Below, piece by piece: positions 35,767-47,233 of a stretch of 64,000 nt of DNA (its first letter is position 1; each line of letters starts with the position of its first letter). The notes beneath the pieces were generated by a model that saw nothing but the letters and a program-made list of their open reading frames with translations, made no database searches and was not told the origin of the DNA. This DNA is from Gnetum montanum. Its lineage: Eukaryota > Streptophyta > Gnetopsida > Gnetales > Gnetaceae. Both the position numbers and the translations under genes were made by a program. The stretch covers positions 24,855 through 88,854 of the forward strand of contig MNCI01028959.1 of the NCBI GenBank assembly GCA_015680685.1. Direction: 5' to 3'.

Positions 35767-35784
35767 TCCCTGGCAACGGTGCCA
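35767..35784 (-). other. Primer-binding site of E6 (tRNA-Asp type)
   Basis: The minus strand reads TGGCACCGTTGCCAGGGA one base after the LTR. This is close to TGGCGCCGTTGCCGGGGA, the complement of plant tRNA-Asp used by Athila-type elements. Confidence 0.82.
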
Positions 35785-35785
35785 A

Positions 35786-36566
35786 TGATGAGTGGTGATG
35801 TACCCCTATACTCAACCATACAAATATGAGTGTTACATGCGCGATCCAGTCAAAATCCATAGACTAAGTGCCTACATTCCTTATGGAACACTTAAGGTTA
35901 ATTATTCGTTCTCTTCCCAAACTTACTTGTAGTTTTCACAGTAGTATGGTTAAGTAAGTTTGATGTATATGAATTTTATGTCTTTTCAGTTTTATCTCCT
36001 ATGCTGACAAGGTGAAGAGTGAAGAGAATAATTAAATAAATTTAACTAACTAACTAAGGTTTAATTAACCTAGCATCAGCATCTATTCCCACTTACCATT
36101 CACACCCTGAACCAATGCAACCTTGGTTACCAAATGCTAGTCGTTGCTAGGATCACCAAGCATAACGCATGTGCTCGAAGCGGTTACACTGAATGCACTT
36201 AACTATGGGAGAAGGGTTGAGAGAGAATTAATCAACTAATAAATAATTTAAATGGTAAAAAATAATTAACAATAATTAAAATCCTATTTAGCTTGTTCCA
36301 TGCATTGCAAGGTTTATCCAAGAAGTTCATCTTTATTTCCGTACACAAACTTGTGTTCAAGTACAATATTTGCTTGAATAAAGATTCATTTACTTTGGAG
36401 CTCCTACTACGGGCACATGGAAATTATTCTATATCTGGAGAGGTAAAACTACCAGAGTTTCACTATAGTCTAGGCCTAGAATGAGAAACAAGGGAGAGCC
36501 GCCTCTTATTTATAGATTTGGCGACGCACCGCGATATCGCGTGGGATGCGATATCGCATCCCATCA
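35786..36566 (-). repeat. 5' LTR of E6
   Basis: A 781-base LTR. Near its right end GCGATATCGC-type palindromes (about 36531-36558) sit beside TATTTATAG (about 36508). Aligned by eye to 29599-30397, the first ~330 bases show about 30 differences. Confidence 0.93.
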
Positions 36567-38981
36567 ATAACCAAATTCAAATTGTGCCTAAGGATTGGGC
36601 CAAAATAATATTTAAAAGTTCCCAGGGGACTTTTGCATATTGTATGATGCCTTTTGGTTTGTGCGATTCCCTTGCAACTTTCCAATGCTTGGTCCTAAGA
36701 ATTTTTCAGTAGAAAATTGGTAGCAGGATGGAAGTCTTTATGGATGACTTCTCCACCTATGGTACTACATTTGAGCAAGCACTAAACTGCCTTGAGAAAG
36801 TGCTTAAAAGGTGTGTGGAGACTAATCTTTAGATTAATTAGCAAAAGAGCCATTTCATGCTCTAGGAGGACATTGTGTTAGGGCATAGGATTTCTTAAGT
36901 AGGGATTTAGGTGGACCCTAAAAATATTTGAGTCATCCAAGGAATAACCCACCAACTGAAAATTGTTAGAGATGTCTAGTCATTCCTTGGACACACTAGC
37001 TACTACCAATGATTCATAGAGAATTTCTCTAAGATCTTGAAACCATTGGTTGAACTTAAAAGAAAGGTGTTCCATTCATATGGACTAAGGAATGCAAAAA
37101 AGGCATTCTAGTAGCTTAAGCAGAAGCTTGTAAAAACTCCAATTCTAAAAGCACCTGATTGGTCCTATCCATTTCACATCATGATAGATGCATCCAAATA
37201 TGCATTGGGAGTTGTGATTACATAGTTAGATGATAAAAAATTTCCATATTACATCCACTGCATAAGCCAAAGCATTGTGGGTGCACAACTCAATTACACC
37301 ATAACAAAGAAAGAGCTAATAGTAGTGGTGTATCCTTTGGAGAATTTTAGGCACTATGTGCTTGGCTATAAGGTGTTTGTGTACACTAATCATAGTGCCA
37401 TTCACTTCTTGATGAATAAACCAATGGTGAGCCCTTGTGTCATACGGTGGCTAGTGATCTTACAAGAGTTCGATATTACAATGGTAGATCACAAGGGGAC
37501 TAAAAATGTGGTTGTTGTTCACTTCTCTTAGTTACAATGGGATAACAAAGAGGATGAGAGCCCACTCTTTGATCAATTTTTGGATGAACTCTTCTTTGCT
37601 AGTCCAATAAATAAACAAGTGCATATTGAATCAAAATGGTATGATGGCATCCTCACTTATCTTCTCACTCAAGAAATGCCACAAGAGTTAGACCACTAGA
37701 AGAAACAATAGTTTCTTCATCAAGCCAAATGCTTCATGGATATTAATAGACACCTTTACAAGGTGTGTGTTGATGGTTTGATTTGTTAGTATGTTCCTAA
37801 TGTTAGCCAATTACATATTCTTCAAGACACTCACAAGGGTCTTTGTAGGGGCCACTATGCAAGGAGATACATGGTCATTAAAATCTTGATGGTAGGGTAC
37901 TATGGGCCAATAATCTTCAAGGATTCCCACCAATTTATCTAATTTTTTGAACTCTTTCAATGAGATGGTGGGATGACTACTAAAATTAAGGAACCTTAGT
38001 AATGAATCCAACCATTAAAACCCTTTAACATTTGGGGAATAGACTTCATGAGTCCCATCACACCCATGTCAAATGGAAAGGCATACATAATAGTCATTGT
38101 TAACTATTGTATGAAATGGGTAGAAACTATAAACCTCACCTACTATACATCTTTCACTATTGCATGGTTTGTAAAAAAAAATGTTGAAAAAAGGTTTGGA
38201 ATACTACATGCACTGATTTTTAACAATGATACTCATTTTACAAGTGATACCTTTTGTAAACTCATGCAATGCTTGGGGGTTGAACATAAATTAACAACAT
38301 CCTACCATCTTTAAACCAATGGTTAAGAAGAGATTACCAATAGGGAGATCATGAAAATTATAACAAGAACAATTAGCAAATAGGAGATATTGGAGCACAA
38401 AACTTAATGATCCCCCCTAGGCATACTGCTCAACATAGAAACTCCCTATAGGCTACTCTCTCTATGAGCTACTGTATAAAAAATTACCAACTCTTCCAAT
38501 TTAATCTAAGCTTTGTACACTTTGAATAGCATGTGACCTGAGCCTATTACAAAAGGAGATTTTGATCAACCTTAATGTGCTAGATGAGAATTGATTGGTG
38601 GCCCTATCCTTGAATGAAGTGGACAAAGCATTCAGTAAACAATGCCATGACCTTAGGATAAGAAAAGTGGAATTTCAACTTGGAGATAAGGTTCTCTACT
38701 AGAATCCCATACACATATCTCAATGAACTAAGTTCTAAAATTTTTGAAAAAGGCCTTATATCATTTATTGAACCTTTCCTTCTAGGGCCATATTGATCTA
38801 CAAACCTGAAAGCTCGAACAAAAAGTAGCTAATCAACATGCAACAACTTAAACCTTTCCATGAGCTCATGCAAACCAATGGAAGCAATGCCTCATCAGAT
38901 TGATGAACTCACTCAATTTTTTGGATCTCTTCCTTTCAACTTAGTCATGGGGAAGATAGCCATCCATGTGAATTATTATAG
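36567..38981 (+). pseudogene. RT remainder, RNase H and integrase of E5
   Basis: RT resumes with 'NQIQIVPKDWAKIIF', 'YCMMPFGLCDSLATFQ' and the catalytic 'VFMDDFSTYG' (about 36733). RNase H (37170-37545) shows 'IMIDASKYALGVV', 'LNYTITKKELIVVVY' and 'YTNHSAIHFLMNK'. Integrase shows 'HKGLCRGHYARRY', 'WGIDFMSPITPMSNGK', 'IFNNDTHFTSDTF' and 'VEHKLTTSYH' (37770-38330). The frame ends with the pol tail (SHGEDSHPC) at a stop near 38981. Many stops interrupt it, and one of the three acidic catalytic neighbourhoods is altered (NND). Confidence 0.87.
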
Positions 38982-40465
38982 TGGCTCCTTACAACTTTTT
39001 GTTTTACATTTTGTTGTTTTTACACTTTTTTGTTTCACTTTCTTTTTTTCTATACCTTTTTGTTTTCCATTATCATTTTTCTAAATTTTTATTTTATGAA
39101 ATCATTCATATGTTTTATTTTTCTTGAAAAATTTAAAATTTCTTTTATATTTTTCTATATTTTGGTATGAAATTTGTTTTTCTTTGCCAACAGGACTCGG
39201 TGATGCTGTAGCTAGTTACTAATGATGGTCTATACCTACTATTTTTGGTTTCTAATGTATGGTTTCTATTTTTAAGTTTTGATGACTGATGACTAAGACA
39301 GGTATTTTTTCCATGGAATACATAGTGAGTCCACATCATCCACCCATCCACCAACTCTATGGTTTTCCTAGTTTTGGAAGCATGAGGTTCCTTTTTCATT
39401 AATAAAACTTTAATGAACTTGTGAACTTGGTAGTTTTCAACTTTGGAAAAGATTCAAAGGTTTGAAAAGGGTGTCAATACTCTTTGTGCCTCTATACTTA
39501 CTTGAGTGCATGTGTGTTTTCATGGATTTCTTACCATTTTGTGTTGACCAATAACAAAAAGTTAAATAAGTATTTACATGGTGTGATTTCCATCAAAAAA
39601 AATTTATAAAAACATAAAATGCCAAAAAATAAAAAAATAAAAACACACATGATGGGAATTCAAAGAACACTCCTTAAGAAAAAATAAATGGGCTACAAGC
39701 ACTGGTTATGGGACTAGAAAAACATGTTACCCATGCTTGAAGGTCCTCTCTAACTAAGATCCTTTCTCACTTTCTACTTCTCTTTTCTTCTAAAATGAGG
39801 AATGGTCATTCTTTGTGGGAGCATTCTTGTGTTTCAAGGGGATGGACCGATTCTAGAGTGGTAATGCGAAGTCACTAAAAGTGGTTGATTTTCATCTAGA
39901 CTAAGGATGGAATTTTATCAGGTCATTTAACCATACATGCCACAAGGAAATTCATGTGACCATGATTAGGAAACCCATTCCACTCTCTATCTCATCCATC
40001 AATGCTTTTCATAAGTCACCTCACTGTGAGTTTTCATGTTTTTGTATAATGTCTTATTGACATGTTGAAATTCTTAGGTAGATTCTTCAAGATTTGATCC
40101 TTAACTTTTCATAACTACTAATCAATTGTGGGGCCCATAGACTTCTTATTTGAGGTTATGCAAAGGCAAAAAAATAACATAAGCCTACTATGGGAAGGAC
40201 CGACTTGCATAGCTCTTAGTTGGGCTAGTTAAGTCCCTTATCCTTAGGCATTTTTGACAATAAAATTTTTTGCATTCCCCATTTGTTACATCCAACTGTG
40301 TGATCCTTAAGGAATTTTTCCAATCATTCTCCATCTTTTGTGTAATATCAAGTCCTCTTCATGTATCTCATTGTGTTAGCTTTTTGGGCTTTCATTTGAC
40401 TTCAATTTTTTACAAAAAATCCTTGTATTTTTCAAATGTTAACTTGGTAAACAATGGTCAATAGC
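38982..40465 (+). other. Noncoding spacer of E5
   Basis: No gene. It is T-rich at first, then shares segments with the 3' regions of E2 and E6, including the conserved block at 40181-40206. Confidence 0.6.
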
Positions 40466-40580
40466 TGCGTCAACTAGGCCTAGTTGATGCACCTAACCAT
40501 GTTGACTAGGCCTCATTGATGAGGCCCAGTTAATGCATGGGAAAAATTCTATATATAGCATCCACCACTTATGAATTTTT
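40466..40580 (+). promoter_or_regulatory. Internal TATA module before the extra ORF of E5
   Basis: Inverted and direct repeats of GTCAACTAGGCC, TAGTTGATG, GTTGACTAGGCC and TGATGAGGCC are followed by TCTATATATAGCA (about 40549). The arrangement parallels the U3 of the E5 LTRs, where GTCAATGTGGCC and CTCATTGAC motifs precede CTATAAATA. It lies about 450 bases upstream of the extra ORF start. Promoter activity is inferred. Confidence 0.45.
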
Positions 40581-41005
40581 TGCCATTTGCTTCAAATGTA
40601 AGGGGAGATTTTGTAATTTTTTGGAGCTCAAAACCTTCTAGGGCCCGTAAATTTTAAATGATTTGTCTAAATCACTTTGTTCTTTATCCCTACAGCTTCC
40701 AAAGGTACACTTTACATTGTGAAGGGCACAAACCTTAGGTTTTTTATAGAAATTTTCTAAGAATTTTTCTAGATACCCCATGGGTTTAATGAATATAATA
40801 ATATTAAATCATCAACCTATGAGAGTTAAATCCTTCCAACACACTTTGGTAACTATTTAATCAAATAATAATAAAATAATATTAAAATAATCAAACTAGC
40901 CATGATCAAAACTTAGCGAACTGTAATTATCCCAAGAGATAACATGTTTCAAATGTTTCAAAGTTATACATTAAGTGCTAATCCTTGGTCACGTTGTGAT
41001 TACAA

Positions 41006-42926
41006 ATGGCACCTAGACCAAAATGCCCATAGGAAGGAGGACCATCTCAACTAAGGGCTAAATGACCTAGAGTTGGAAGGGAGTAGCAAGAGCAAGCTCA
41101 TGAATAGGCAGAAGAAACTCATTCAATGGGATTTCTTTGGAAGGATCTTGAAGTGGAGTTTGTCTGACAGATCCTTGAGGAAGTGGTCATAACTAAAAAA
41201 TCCCATTGAGATGAGGTGCTAGGACCAATGCCAAGATTGGAGGTTACATTGACTCAAGCTTGCCTTTATTAGATCAAGCCTCATGACATCCAACATTCAG
41301 TTCCTCAAGAATTAAACTTTGGATCATTCTTAGAACATGCTTCACCAAAATTTAAGATGCAGTTGCACAAATATATCATGTGGCCAATTATCACTTCCAG
41401 TGGGGAATGGTACATAGGAGAGACATATCTCTTCTGGAATCGTAGGTAGGTAGGAACCATTGTGAAGATTAAGGATATTTAGATGTCCTACTCAGTGAAG
41501 GCCATTAAGTAGGCCATTCGGTTGCTTGATATTGGAAAAGTTAGTGGAAAATTGAGCATAGCCTAGCATGAGGAATTGTTGGACTAACAAGTGTAAACTA
41601 GGAAATTGATTCTAGATGTCTTTGACCTTTTAGATACAATCATCACAACCTAGTTAGAGCTACTTGAAGCAAGACACAAATGCATTATCATGGAGAGGCA
41701 ACTCAAAATATCATAGGATTAAAACCAACACCTAGCTATAGAGGTTGTTAAATTTAGATCCCACCTTGCTGATCTCATAATATTAAACATTGTACAGAAT
41801 CATGATGAAGCTTTTCAATAGCTTTAGGAAAAGCTCAAGAAGGCTGAGGATGTCAAGGAGATAATGATTTTTAATTAGTCCTTGGCTGATGTCACCATGC
41901 ATAATATCCAAAGAGCCTTGGATTAAACTCCTTAAGAGAATGTCACATTGACCATAGAAAATCACTGCTTGTGGAATGTTGATGTGTAAAAGTAGCAAAT
42001 GAAAGATTTCATCCATCAATAGCAAAAAAATCTAGCTAGAGTAAACACTAAACTAAGAAGATTGATAGCTGAAAAAAGAAATATCTCTGTCAAGGAAGTC
42101 TGGGCCCTTCACCAGAAATCTACAATAAAGGTAGTCACCTAGAAAAATGAGCCTCATAAATTTGAGAGAGTCAAAAATCACTACAGAGATTAGGTTGGTC
42201 TACAAAAAGAAATCAATGAAAAACATATTCAAATGATGAAGGAAAAAGTTAATGAGGCCCTTAAGAAATTCAATGAAGAAGGTGATGTTTGATAGCCTAT
42301 CTTTGATGTCCTAAATGACTACAACAAGGTAGAAGGAGCTATAGATTGTGAAGATGACAAAGTACATGTAGCTTGCCAATATCCATTATGCAAGTCTAGA
42401 AATGTTGACTACTAAATGACTATGATTTGAATTGGAGAAACAAGTGGCCAATTCATACTTGTTGTACAAAGCTAAGTTTAAGCATTACAAAGACACCAAG
42501 AAAAATCTTGAAGTGGAAAATATAGAACTCGATGTTCTCAAGAAGTGCTTCACCAATCAATGATCCATAGCTGAGAACCTAGCCAAGATAATGAGTGACT
42601 ACCAGGAGCTAGAAAATGTAGTAAATGTGTTCAATTTTGAATGTAAACTTTTCACTACCTAGTTCATCAACATGAAGAAGTTGTTCCCGACAATGCCCTA
42701 TGCTTGGGTTGTTTTCACATTGATCCACATTTGCAATGTATCATGGACCATGAACAATTTTAGGAGTAATGAGGAGAAGATGAAGGCAATGTTGGATGAC
42801 TTTGGTCTTCCACTAGAATTTGCAGCTATTGTAGGATAGTGACAACCACCTCAACTATCACATGTGCTTGAAGTAGGAGATGGTCCTTTGAAGCCTCAAG
42901 AACATCCATTGCCTAGGACTATTTGA
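41006..42926 (+). pseudogene. Extra ORF of E5 (MAP start, coiled coil)
   Basis: From MAPRPKCP the frame runs about 490 codons with many stops. A net frame change near 42490 then leads to a second open part ending PRTI and a stop at 42924. The N-terminal part ('ELNFGSFLEHASPKF', 'EWYIGETYLFWNRR') aligns with the extra ORF of E10. The rest is rich in heptad-like Leu/Ile/Glu/Lys spacing (about 41560-42290), suggesting a long coiled coil. The first part may belong to the 'putative plant transposon protein' domain group (PF20167), but that is recall, not a search. Function unknown. Confidence 0.7.
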
Positions 42927-43186
42927 ACTTATTCCTTATCTATGCATCATTAGAGGAATTATTTTTGTCATTTTTGTCTTAGTATTTAATTTTGTTGTCT
43001 TAAAAAACAAAATTTTATAATGGTTGTAATTCTATACACTCAGCACTTATTGTTTGTTCATGTGTTTTGTTATGTTTATGTATGTCAATGGATAGTTAAT
43101 AATTCCATACCTTTCAAAAAGTTTGCAAGAGACTTTGTCCTCCTTTTTTTCAATCAAGGATGAGTTTTTATTTAGTCATGAGGGTA
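42927..43186 (+). other. 3' spacer and polypurine tract of E5
   Basis: No gene. Bases 43172-43186 read TTAGTCATGAGGGTA directly before the LTR, the family polypurine tract with one G changed to A. Upstream, ATTCCATACC corresponds to the GGTATGGGATTATTGACT segment next to the 3' LTR in other members. Confidence 0.6.
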
Positions 43187-44039
43187 TGATGAGTTACGTT
43201 TTTTGGATTACATTGATGTGGCCTTGTTAATGTAGTTGCGTCGATGTGGGATTGGATGTGTTGACATGGCCTCATTGATGTAGTGTCTATTTTTTTCTAT
43301 AAATATGTGCTTACCCTATGGAATATTTTGTCATAGTTCTAATGGAGCTCTTAATCTTTTGTCATTTTAAAGTTAGAATATTTTTCTAAGTGCCTGTAGT
43401 AGGAGTAAAAGAGTGTATGGATCTTACTTGAGCATGATAGTGTGTGTAGTAATAAAGATGAGTTTTCGGATAAACCTTGCAACACTTTGAAGTAGATTAA
43501 TTGTTTAATTATGTAGTTAATTTTTTACATAATTTTATTTAATTCTTTAAGTAATTGAATAATAACTTAAGCTAAATTAAGCTAGATCATATAGTGATTA
43601 TTTAACCAAATAAGTATGACCACTTTGAGCACATGCTTGGTGCTTGGTAATCCTAGTAATGCTTAATGTTTGGTAGCCTAGTAGTGTTGAACATGTTTAG
43701 GATGTATATGACAAGTGGGAATAGATGCTTATGTTAGGATTAGTTAGGTGTAGCTAGTTAAATTAAATTAACAATTCAATTATTTTATTCATTATTCTTT
43801 ATCCTTAGATGACTTAAAACATAAAACATAAAATGATAAAAATCATATGCATCAATTACACTTAACCATACCTTTGCATTTTACAAGTGTAATTAGGAAG
43901 ATAATAATTGTAATGGTCAATTTCACTTCCTAAAGACTAGTGCACTTAGAAGGCTATAAGTCCATGGAATTCAATTGGATTACATGTGAAGGCTTAGTGA
44001 TTCATATGATTGGGTGTAGGGTCTACTCATTGCTCTTCA
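43187..44039 (+). repeat. 3' LTR of E5
   Basis: An 853-base LTR starting TGATGAG and ending CTCTTCA. It pairs with 24778-25679 and keeps CTATAAATAT at about 43298. Visible divergence from the 5' copy shows the insertion is old. Confidence 0.88.
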
Positions 44040-44044
44040 CTTTA

Positions 44045-45950
44045 GATAAACAATCCAACACTATCATGAATACCACAAGTAATATTGATGAATTCTTTTT
44101 TTAATCTTGTTTAACTTTAGAGCTAATCATTCTTTTTTGGAACCTAGAGTTATGACCCTTTTATAGCTTAAGAATTCACCCATGTGTTTTCCCCTAGTAA
44201 TTTAGAAAATGCATTCTCATAGTATGGTAGTTTTAGAGATGTTACCTTCAATAAAGATGATGATAAAAGGTAACAGGTGATGTAATGATTAGATGGTGAT
44301 CGAACATAGAGAATATGATGTTATTCTTGATATGAACTGGATCACTAAGTATGATGGATGGTTGAATTATAAGATTAAGCTTGACCTTGTAACCATCAAG
44401 ACGTTTTAACAAGTACTTGAGCATGGTCATGGTTGTTTCATGATCTTGGTACATGAGGAGACTAAGAAGAAGATAGCATAGATCCTAGTGATTCTAAAGT
44501 TCTTGGATGTGTTTAAGAAATAACTTTTTGAAGTGTCTCCTTAAAGAGAGATTGATTTTTAGATTACACTAAAACCTAAATTTGACCAATTTCTAAGACA
44601 TTTTACAAGATGTTTTTGGTGGAGTTGATAGAGCTTAAAGTATAGATTTATGAACTTTTGGAAAATCCATGATTCAATCAAGTGTTTCACCTTGGGATGA
44701 ATTAGTGCTATTTTTGATGAAGAAGGATGAAATTTTAAGGTTGTGTATTAATTACAAATAGTTGAATTAGGTGATAGATAGGAATAAATATCCTCTATCA
44801 AAGACCAATGATGTGATTGATTAGTTGAGAGAAGCTAAGGTATTCTCTAATATTGATTTAAAGTCTGACTATTATCGAATTAGGGTATGAGAGGAGAATA
44901 TACTTAAAATATTTTTAGAACAATATATAGTTATTATGAGTTCTTAGTTATTTTTTTTTCAACTCACTATTTCACTATGAATTTTCATACATTTAAAGAA
45001 TAATATGATGCATTCTTATTTGGATTAATTTATAATTATATTTATTGATGAAATTTTGATTAACCATAAGAATGAAAAGGCACATAAGAAATACTTTAGA
45101 GTTGAATTTAGAATTTGAGAGATTAGAAATTGTATGGTTATGCTTCTAAGTGTGCATTTTTGAATACAAAGATACAACTTCTTGATTATGTGGTTTTGGG
45201 AGAAGGTATTTTTGTGGATCTTTCTAGTGATTAAAGATTAACTTATTTCAACCATGATGAATAAAGTTAAAATTTTATTCAATTTAGTAGGATATTACAA
45301 GAAATTTATAGAGAATTTATCTAAGATTGTAGTCTCGCTACATAAGTTTCTTAGGAAAGATTGTGCTTTCTCTTGGTTAGATGCTTGTTATAAGGCTTTT
45401 GAGAAGCTAGAATAGAGATTTTTCTTAATCTTTATCTTGATTTTAGTATTTCTTGGTAAGAATTACAATGTATACACAAATTCTTTAGGAAAATATTTAG
45501 GTGATTTTTTAATACAATATGGAAAATTGATGACCTATGCTTCATGAGATCAAATATCTAGTGCATGATCTAGAGCCTAGTAATATTATCCTTACTCTTA
45601 ATATTTGGAGATATTAATTGTGTGATGAATAGATTACATTTTGGATAGACCATAAGAGTTTGTGGTACCTTATGAATAAGCTATAATGAAACATGAGACA
45701 AAAATTATTGATAGAATTATTGACATATTTTGATTTCATAATGCAATATCTTCTAGTGAAAGGGAACAAGGTGGTGGATGTATTAAGTAGGATAGCTAGA
45801 AAACTCTATAGTCTTAACATCATGTCTACTCTTAAGGATTGGAGCAAGATCACTCAAATTTTAAACCCTTCAAAAACATCTATTGGATCCAAATATTATG
45901 AAGATAAAATAATTTACTACAAAGAAAAACTAGCTATCTTCAATTGATGT
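44045..45950 (+). pseudogene. Protease, RT and RNase H of E4
   Basis: The protease C-terminal part reads 'DVILDMNWITKYDGWLNY' (about 44310-44365), a chromovirus-type motif. RT is strongly eroded, with short islands such as 'IDLKSDYY'-like sequence near 44850. RNase H is clearer at 45560-45820: 'LNIWRY', 'DHKSLWYLMNK', 'MRQKLLIELLTYFDF' and 'NKVVDVLSR'. The element stops near 45950 before integrase. Confidence 0.72.
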
Positions 45951-46739
45951 AACGAATATTACAATCTCGATTCCATAACCCATAACATCACTTTACTTAC
46001 AACAGTCAATAATGCTATGGAGCATGAGGTACTACAACCATACAATGAAGATTCTTATTTCAAGGCATAACTAAATGAAAATATCTCTGATAACTTAGGA
46101 TTAATATCATAATTCACAAGAAAGAACATAAGAACACATAGGCAAAACACACAAATAATTAACCTTGAGATGCAATCATAATTATGCACTTACTTAATGT
46201 GCTCTTATGACACTATCTTACAAAATCTTATTAACTCAAGGTGATGAGAAAAATCTTGAGAAAACAATAATATTTATTGAAAATTATAGATAAGAAATCT
46301 AAAAACCTTTCCTCAAGATCAACTTGAAGATATTTGGATGTTTCCTTTTTTTTCTCATCTAAGTCAACTCCTTTCCAATTTGGAATTGCCAATTTGGAAG
46401 TTTTCCTTATTGTATGGGTCACCTCTAGTTTTCGTAGGATATTTTCTATAAAATTTCATCATTTAGGTGTGACTTCTCTTGAGAGTGGAAGATATATCCT
46501 TCTAGTATGAGACATCTTCCCTAAGAGATCTCATAAAATATGGGACTTCTTACTTGAGATATCTTCAAATAAGGTAAGATGTATCCTTCTTAGCTGAGAC
46601 ATCTCCTACACATGCAAGACATCTCTTATGAAATATCAAATGTGGGGAGAAGAAAAGAGAATTGGAAGAGTTGTTCCTATACCAACCCTTTCACCCTTTA
46701 AAACATAAACTCATGTAAACAAGAAAGTATGGGTAGAAG
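45951..46739. other. No gene seen; possible 3' LTR of E7
   Basis: The stretch lies beyond the chromodomain end of E7 in sense direction, where its 3' LTR is expected. It contains an imperfect direct repeat (starts near 46489 and 46577) with AGACATCT motifs. No LTR boundary can be fixed. Confidence 0.35.
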
Positions 46740-47233
46740 TGATTCCTCACTCAACATGTTTGGTCTCATGGACCCATACAATATCATCCATCGATTGATC
46801 CTTCCAATGAGTCAAGTACTCATGTCTCTTCACTCCCTAATTACTTGAAGCTTCTATCTAGTTAAGTATAATTATCTTCCTCTTCAAAGGTTTGGACTAA
46901 TTAATAGCCTCCTTCAACATATTGATGCTACCTTGTAAGTTTTCATCATCAACCAATCAATGTTAGTGCCTAAGATTTGAAACATTAAACACAAAAGACA
47001 TATCATCATTGTTGGATAAGTTAATCTCAAAAGAGTTATTATTAATTTTGACCTTGATTGTAAAGGGATCCATATTCTCAACTTTCAACTTGGAAAAGTA
47101 GATAACTTTTAATCTCTTCTTTTTCAAGTTCACCTAAACCAAGTCACTACTATAAAAGATAGTCTTCTACTTAATATCATTCCTCTTAAGGAATCTTTCT
47201 TGAGTCTTCTTTTTTAGATTTACCATTACTTAT
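46740..47233 (-). pseudogene. Integrase C-terminus and chromodomain-like end of E7
   Basis: The minus-strand reading gives 'SDLVWVNLKKKRLK'-type sequence (Trp replaced by a stop), 'FSKLKVENMDPFTIKV', 'SFEINLS' and 'FNVSNLRH', the usual gypsy integrase C-terminus. About 70 codons on it reads 'HEYLTHWKDQSMDDIVW', a chromodomain core with its aromatic residues. Chromodomains steer such elements to marked histones. Confidence 0.75.

Larger units (their letters stand above)
29599..36566 (-). mobile_element. E6: gag-protease-only Athila/Tat-like element inside E5
   Basis: This is a 6,968-base element with two LTRs (29599-30397 and 35786-36566) and a perfect ATAAC duplication (29594-29598 and 36567-36571) within the RT of E5. 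It is oriented opposite to its host. The interior carries a primer site, one long gag-protease frame ending in the pol tail, and a noncoding 3' region. RT, RNase H and integrase are deleted, so it was nonautonomous. It is the youngest layer of the nest, yet its LTRs already differ at roughly 10% of positions by eye. Confidence 0.93.
24778..44039 (+). mobile_element. E5: large Athila/Tat-like element with extra ORF, hosts E6
   Basis: Both LTRs (24778-25679 and 43187-44039) are present. Excluding E6 the element is about 12.3 kb. Order: LTR, tRNA-Asp-type primer site, gag, protease, RT (split by E6), RNase H, integrase, noncoding spacer, TATA-bearing module, extra coiled-coil ORF, polypurine tract, LTR. 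The flanks CTTTG (24773-24777) and CTTTA (44040-44044) are a one-mismatch duplication. It is the most complete family member here and shows what the reduced copies have lost. All ORFs are now inactive. Confidence 0.9.
22145..45950 (+). mobile_element. E4: Tekay/Del-like chromovirus, interrupted by E5
   Basis: The two halves of one plus-strand element flank E5. The left half has a long LTR, an initiator-tRNA-Met-type primer site and the end of gag (to 24777). The right half (44040 to about 45950) carries protease, RT and RNase H. The junction flanks are CTTTG and CTTTA. Integrase and the 3' LTR are missing, so the element is truncated near 45950. The very long LTR and RNase H motifs fit the Tekay/Del lineage. 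The element is heavily mutated and is the oldest layer of the nest. Confidence 0.75.

Noticed and set aside
38860-39084. 74-codon ORF with a hydrophobic C-terminus, possible env-like gene
   Set aside because: It spans the pol tail and T-rich 3' sequence. E2 has the same frame, and the hydrophobic run comes from poly-T tracts, so I see no envelope gene.
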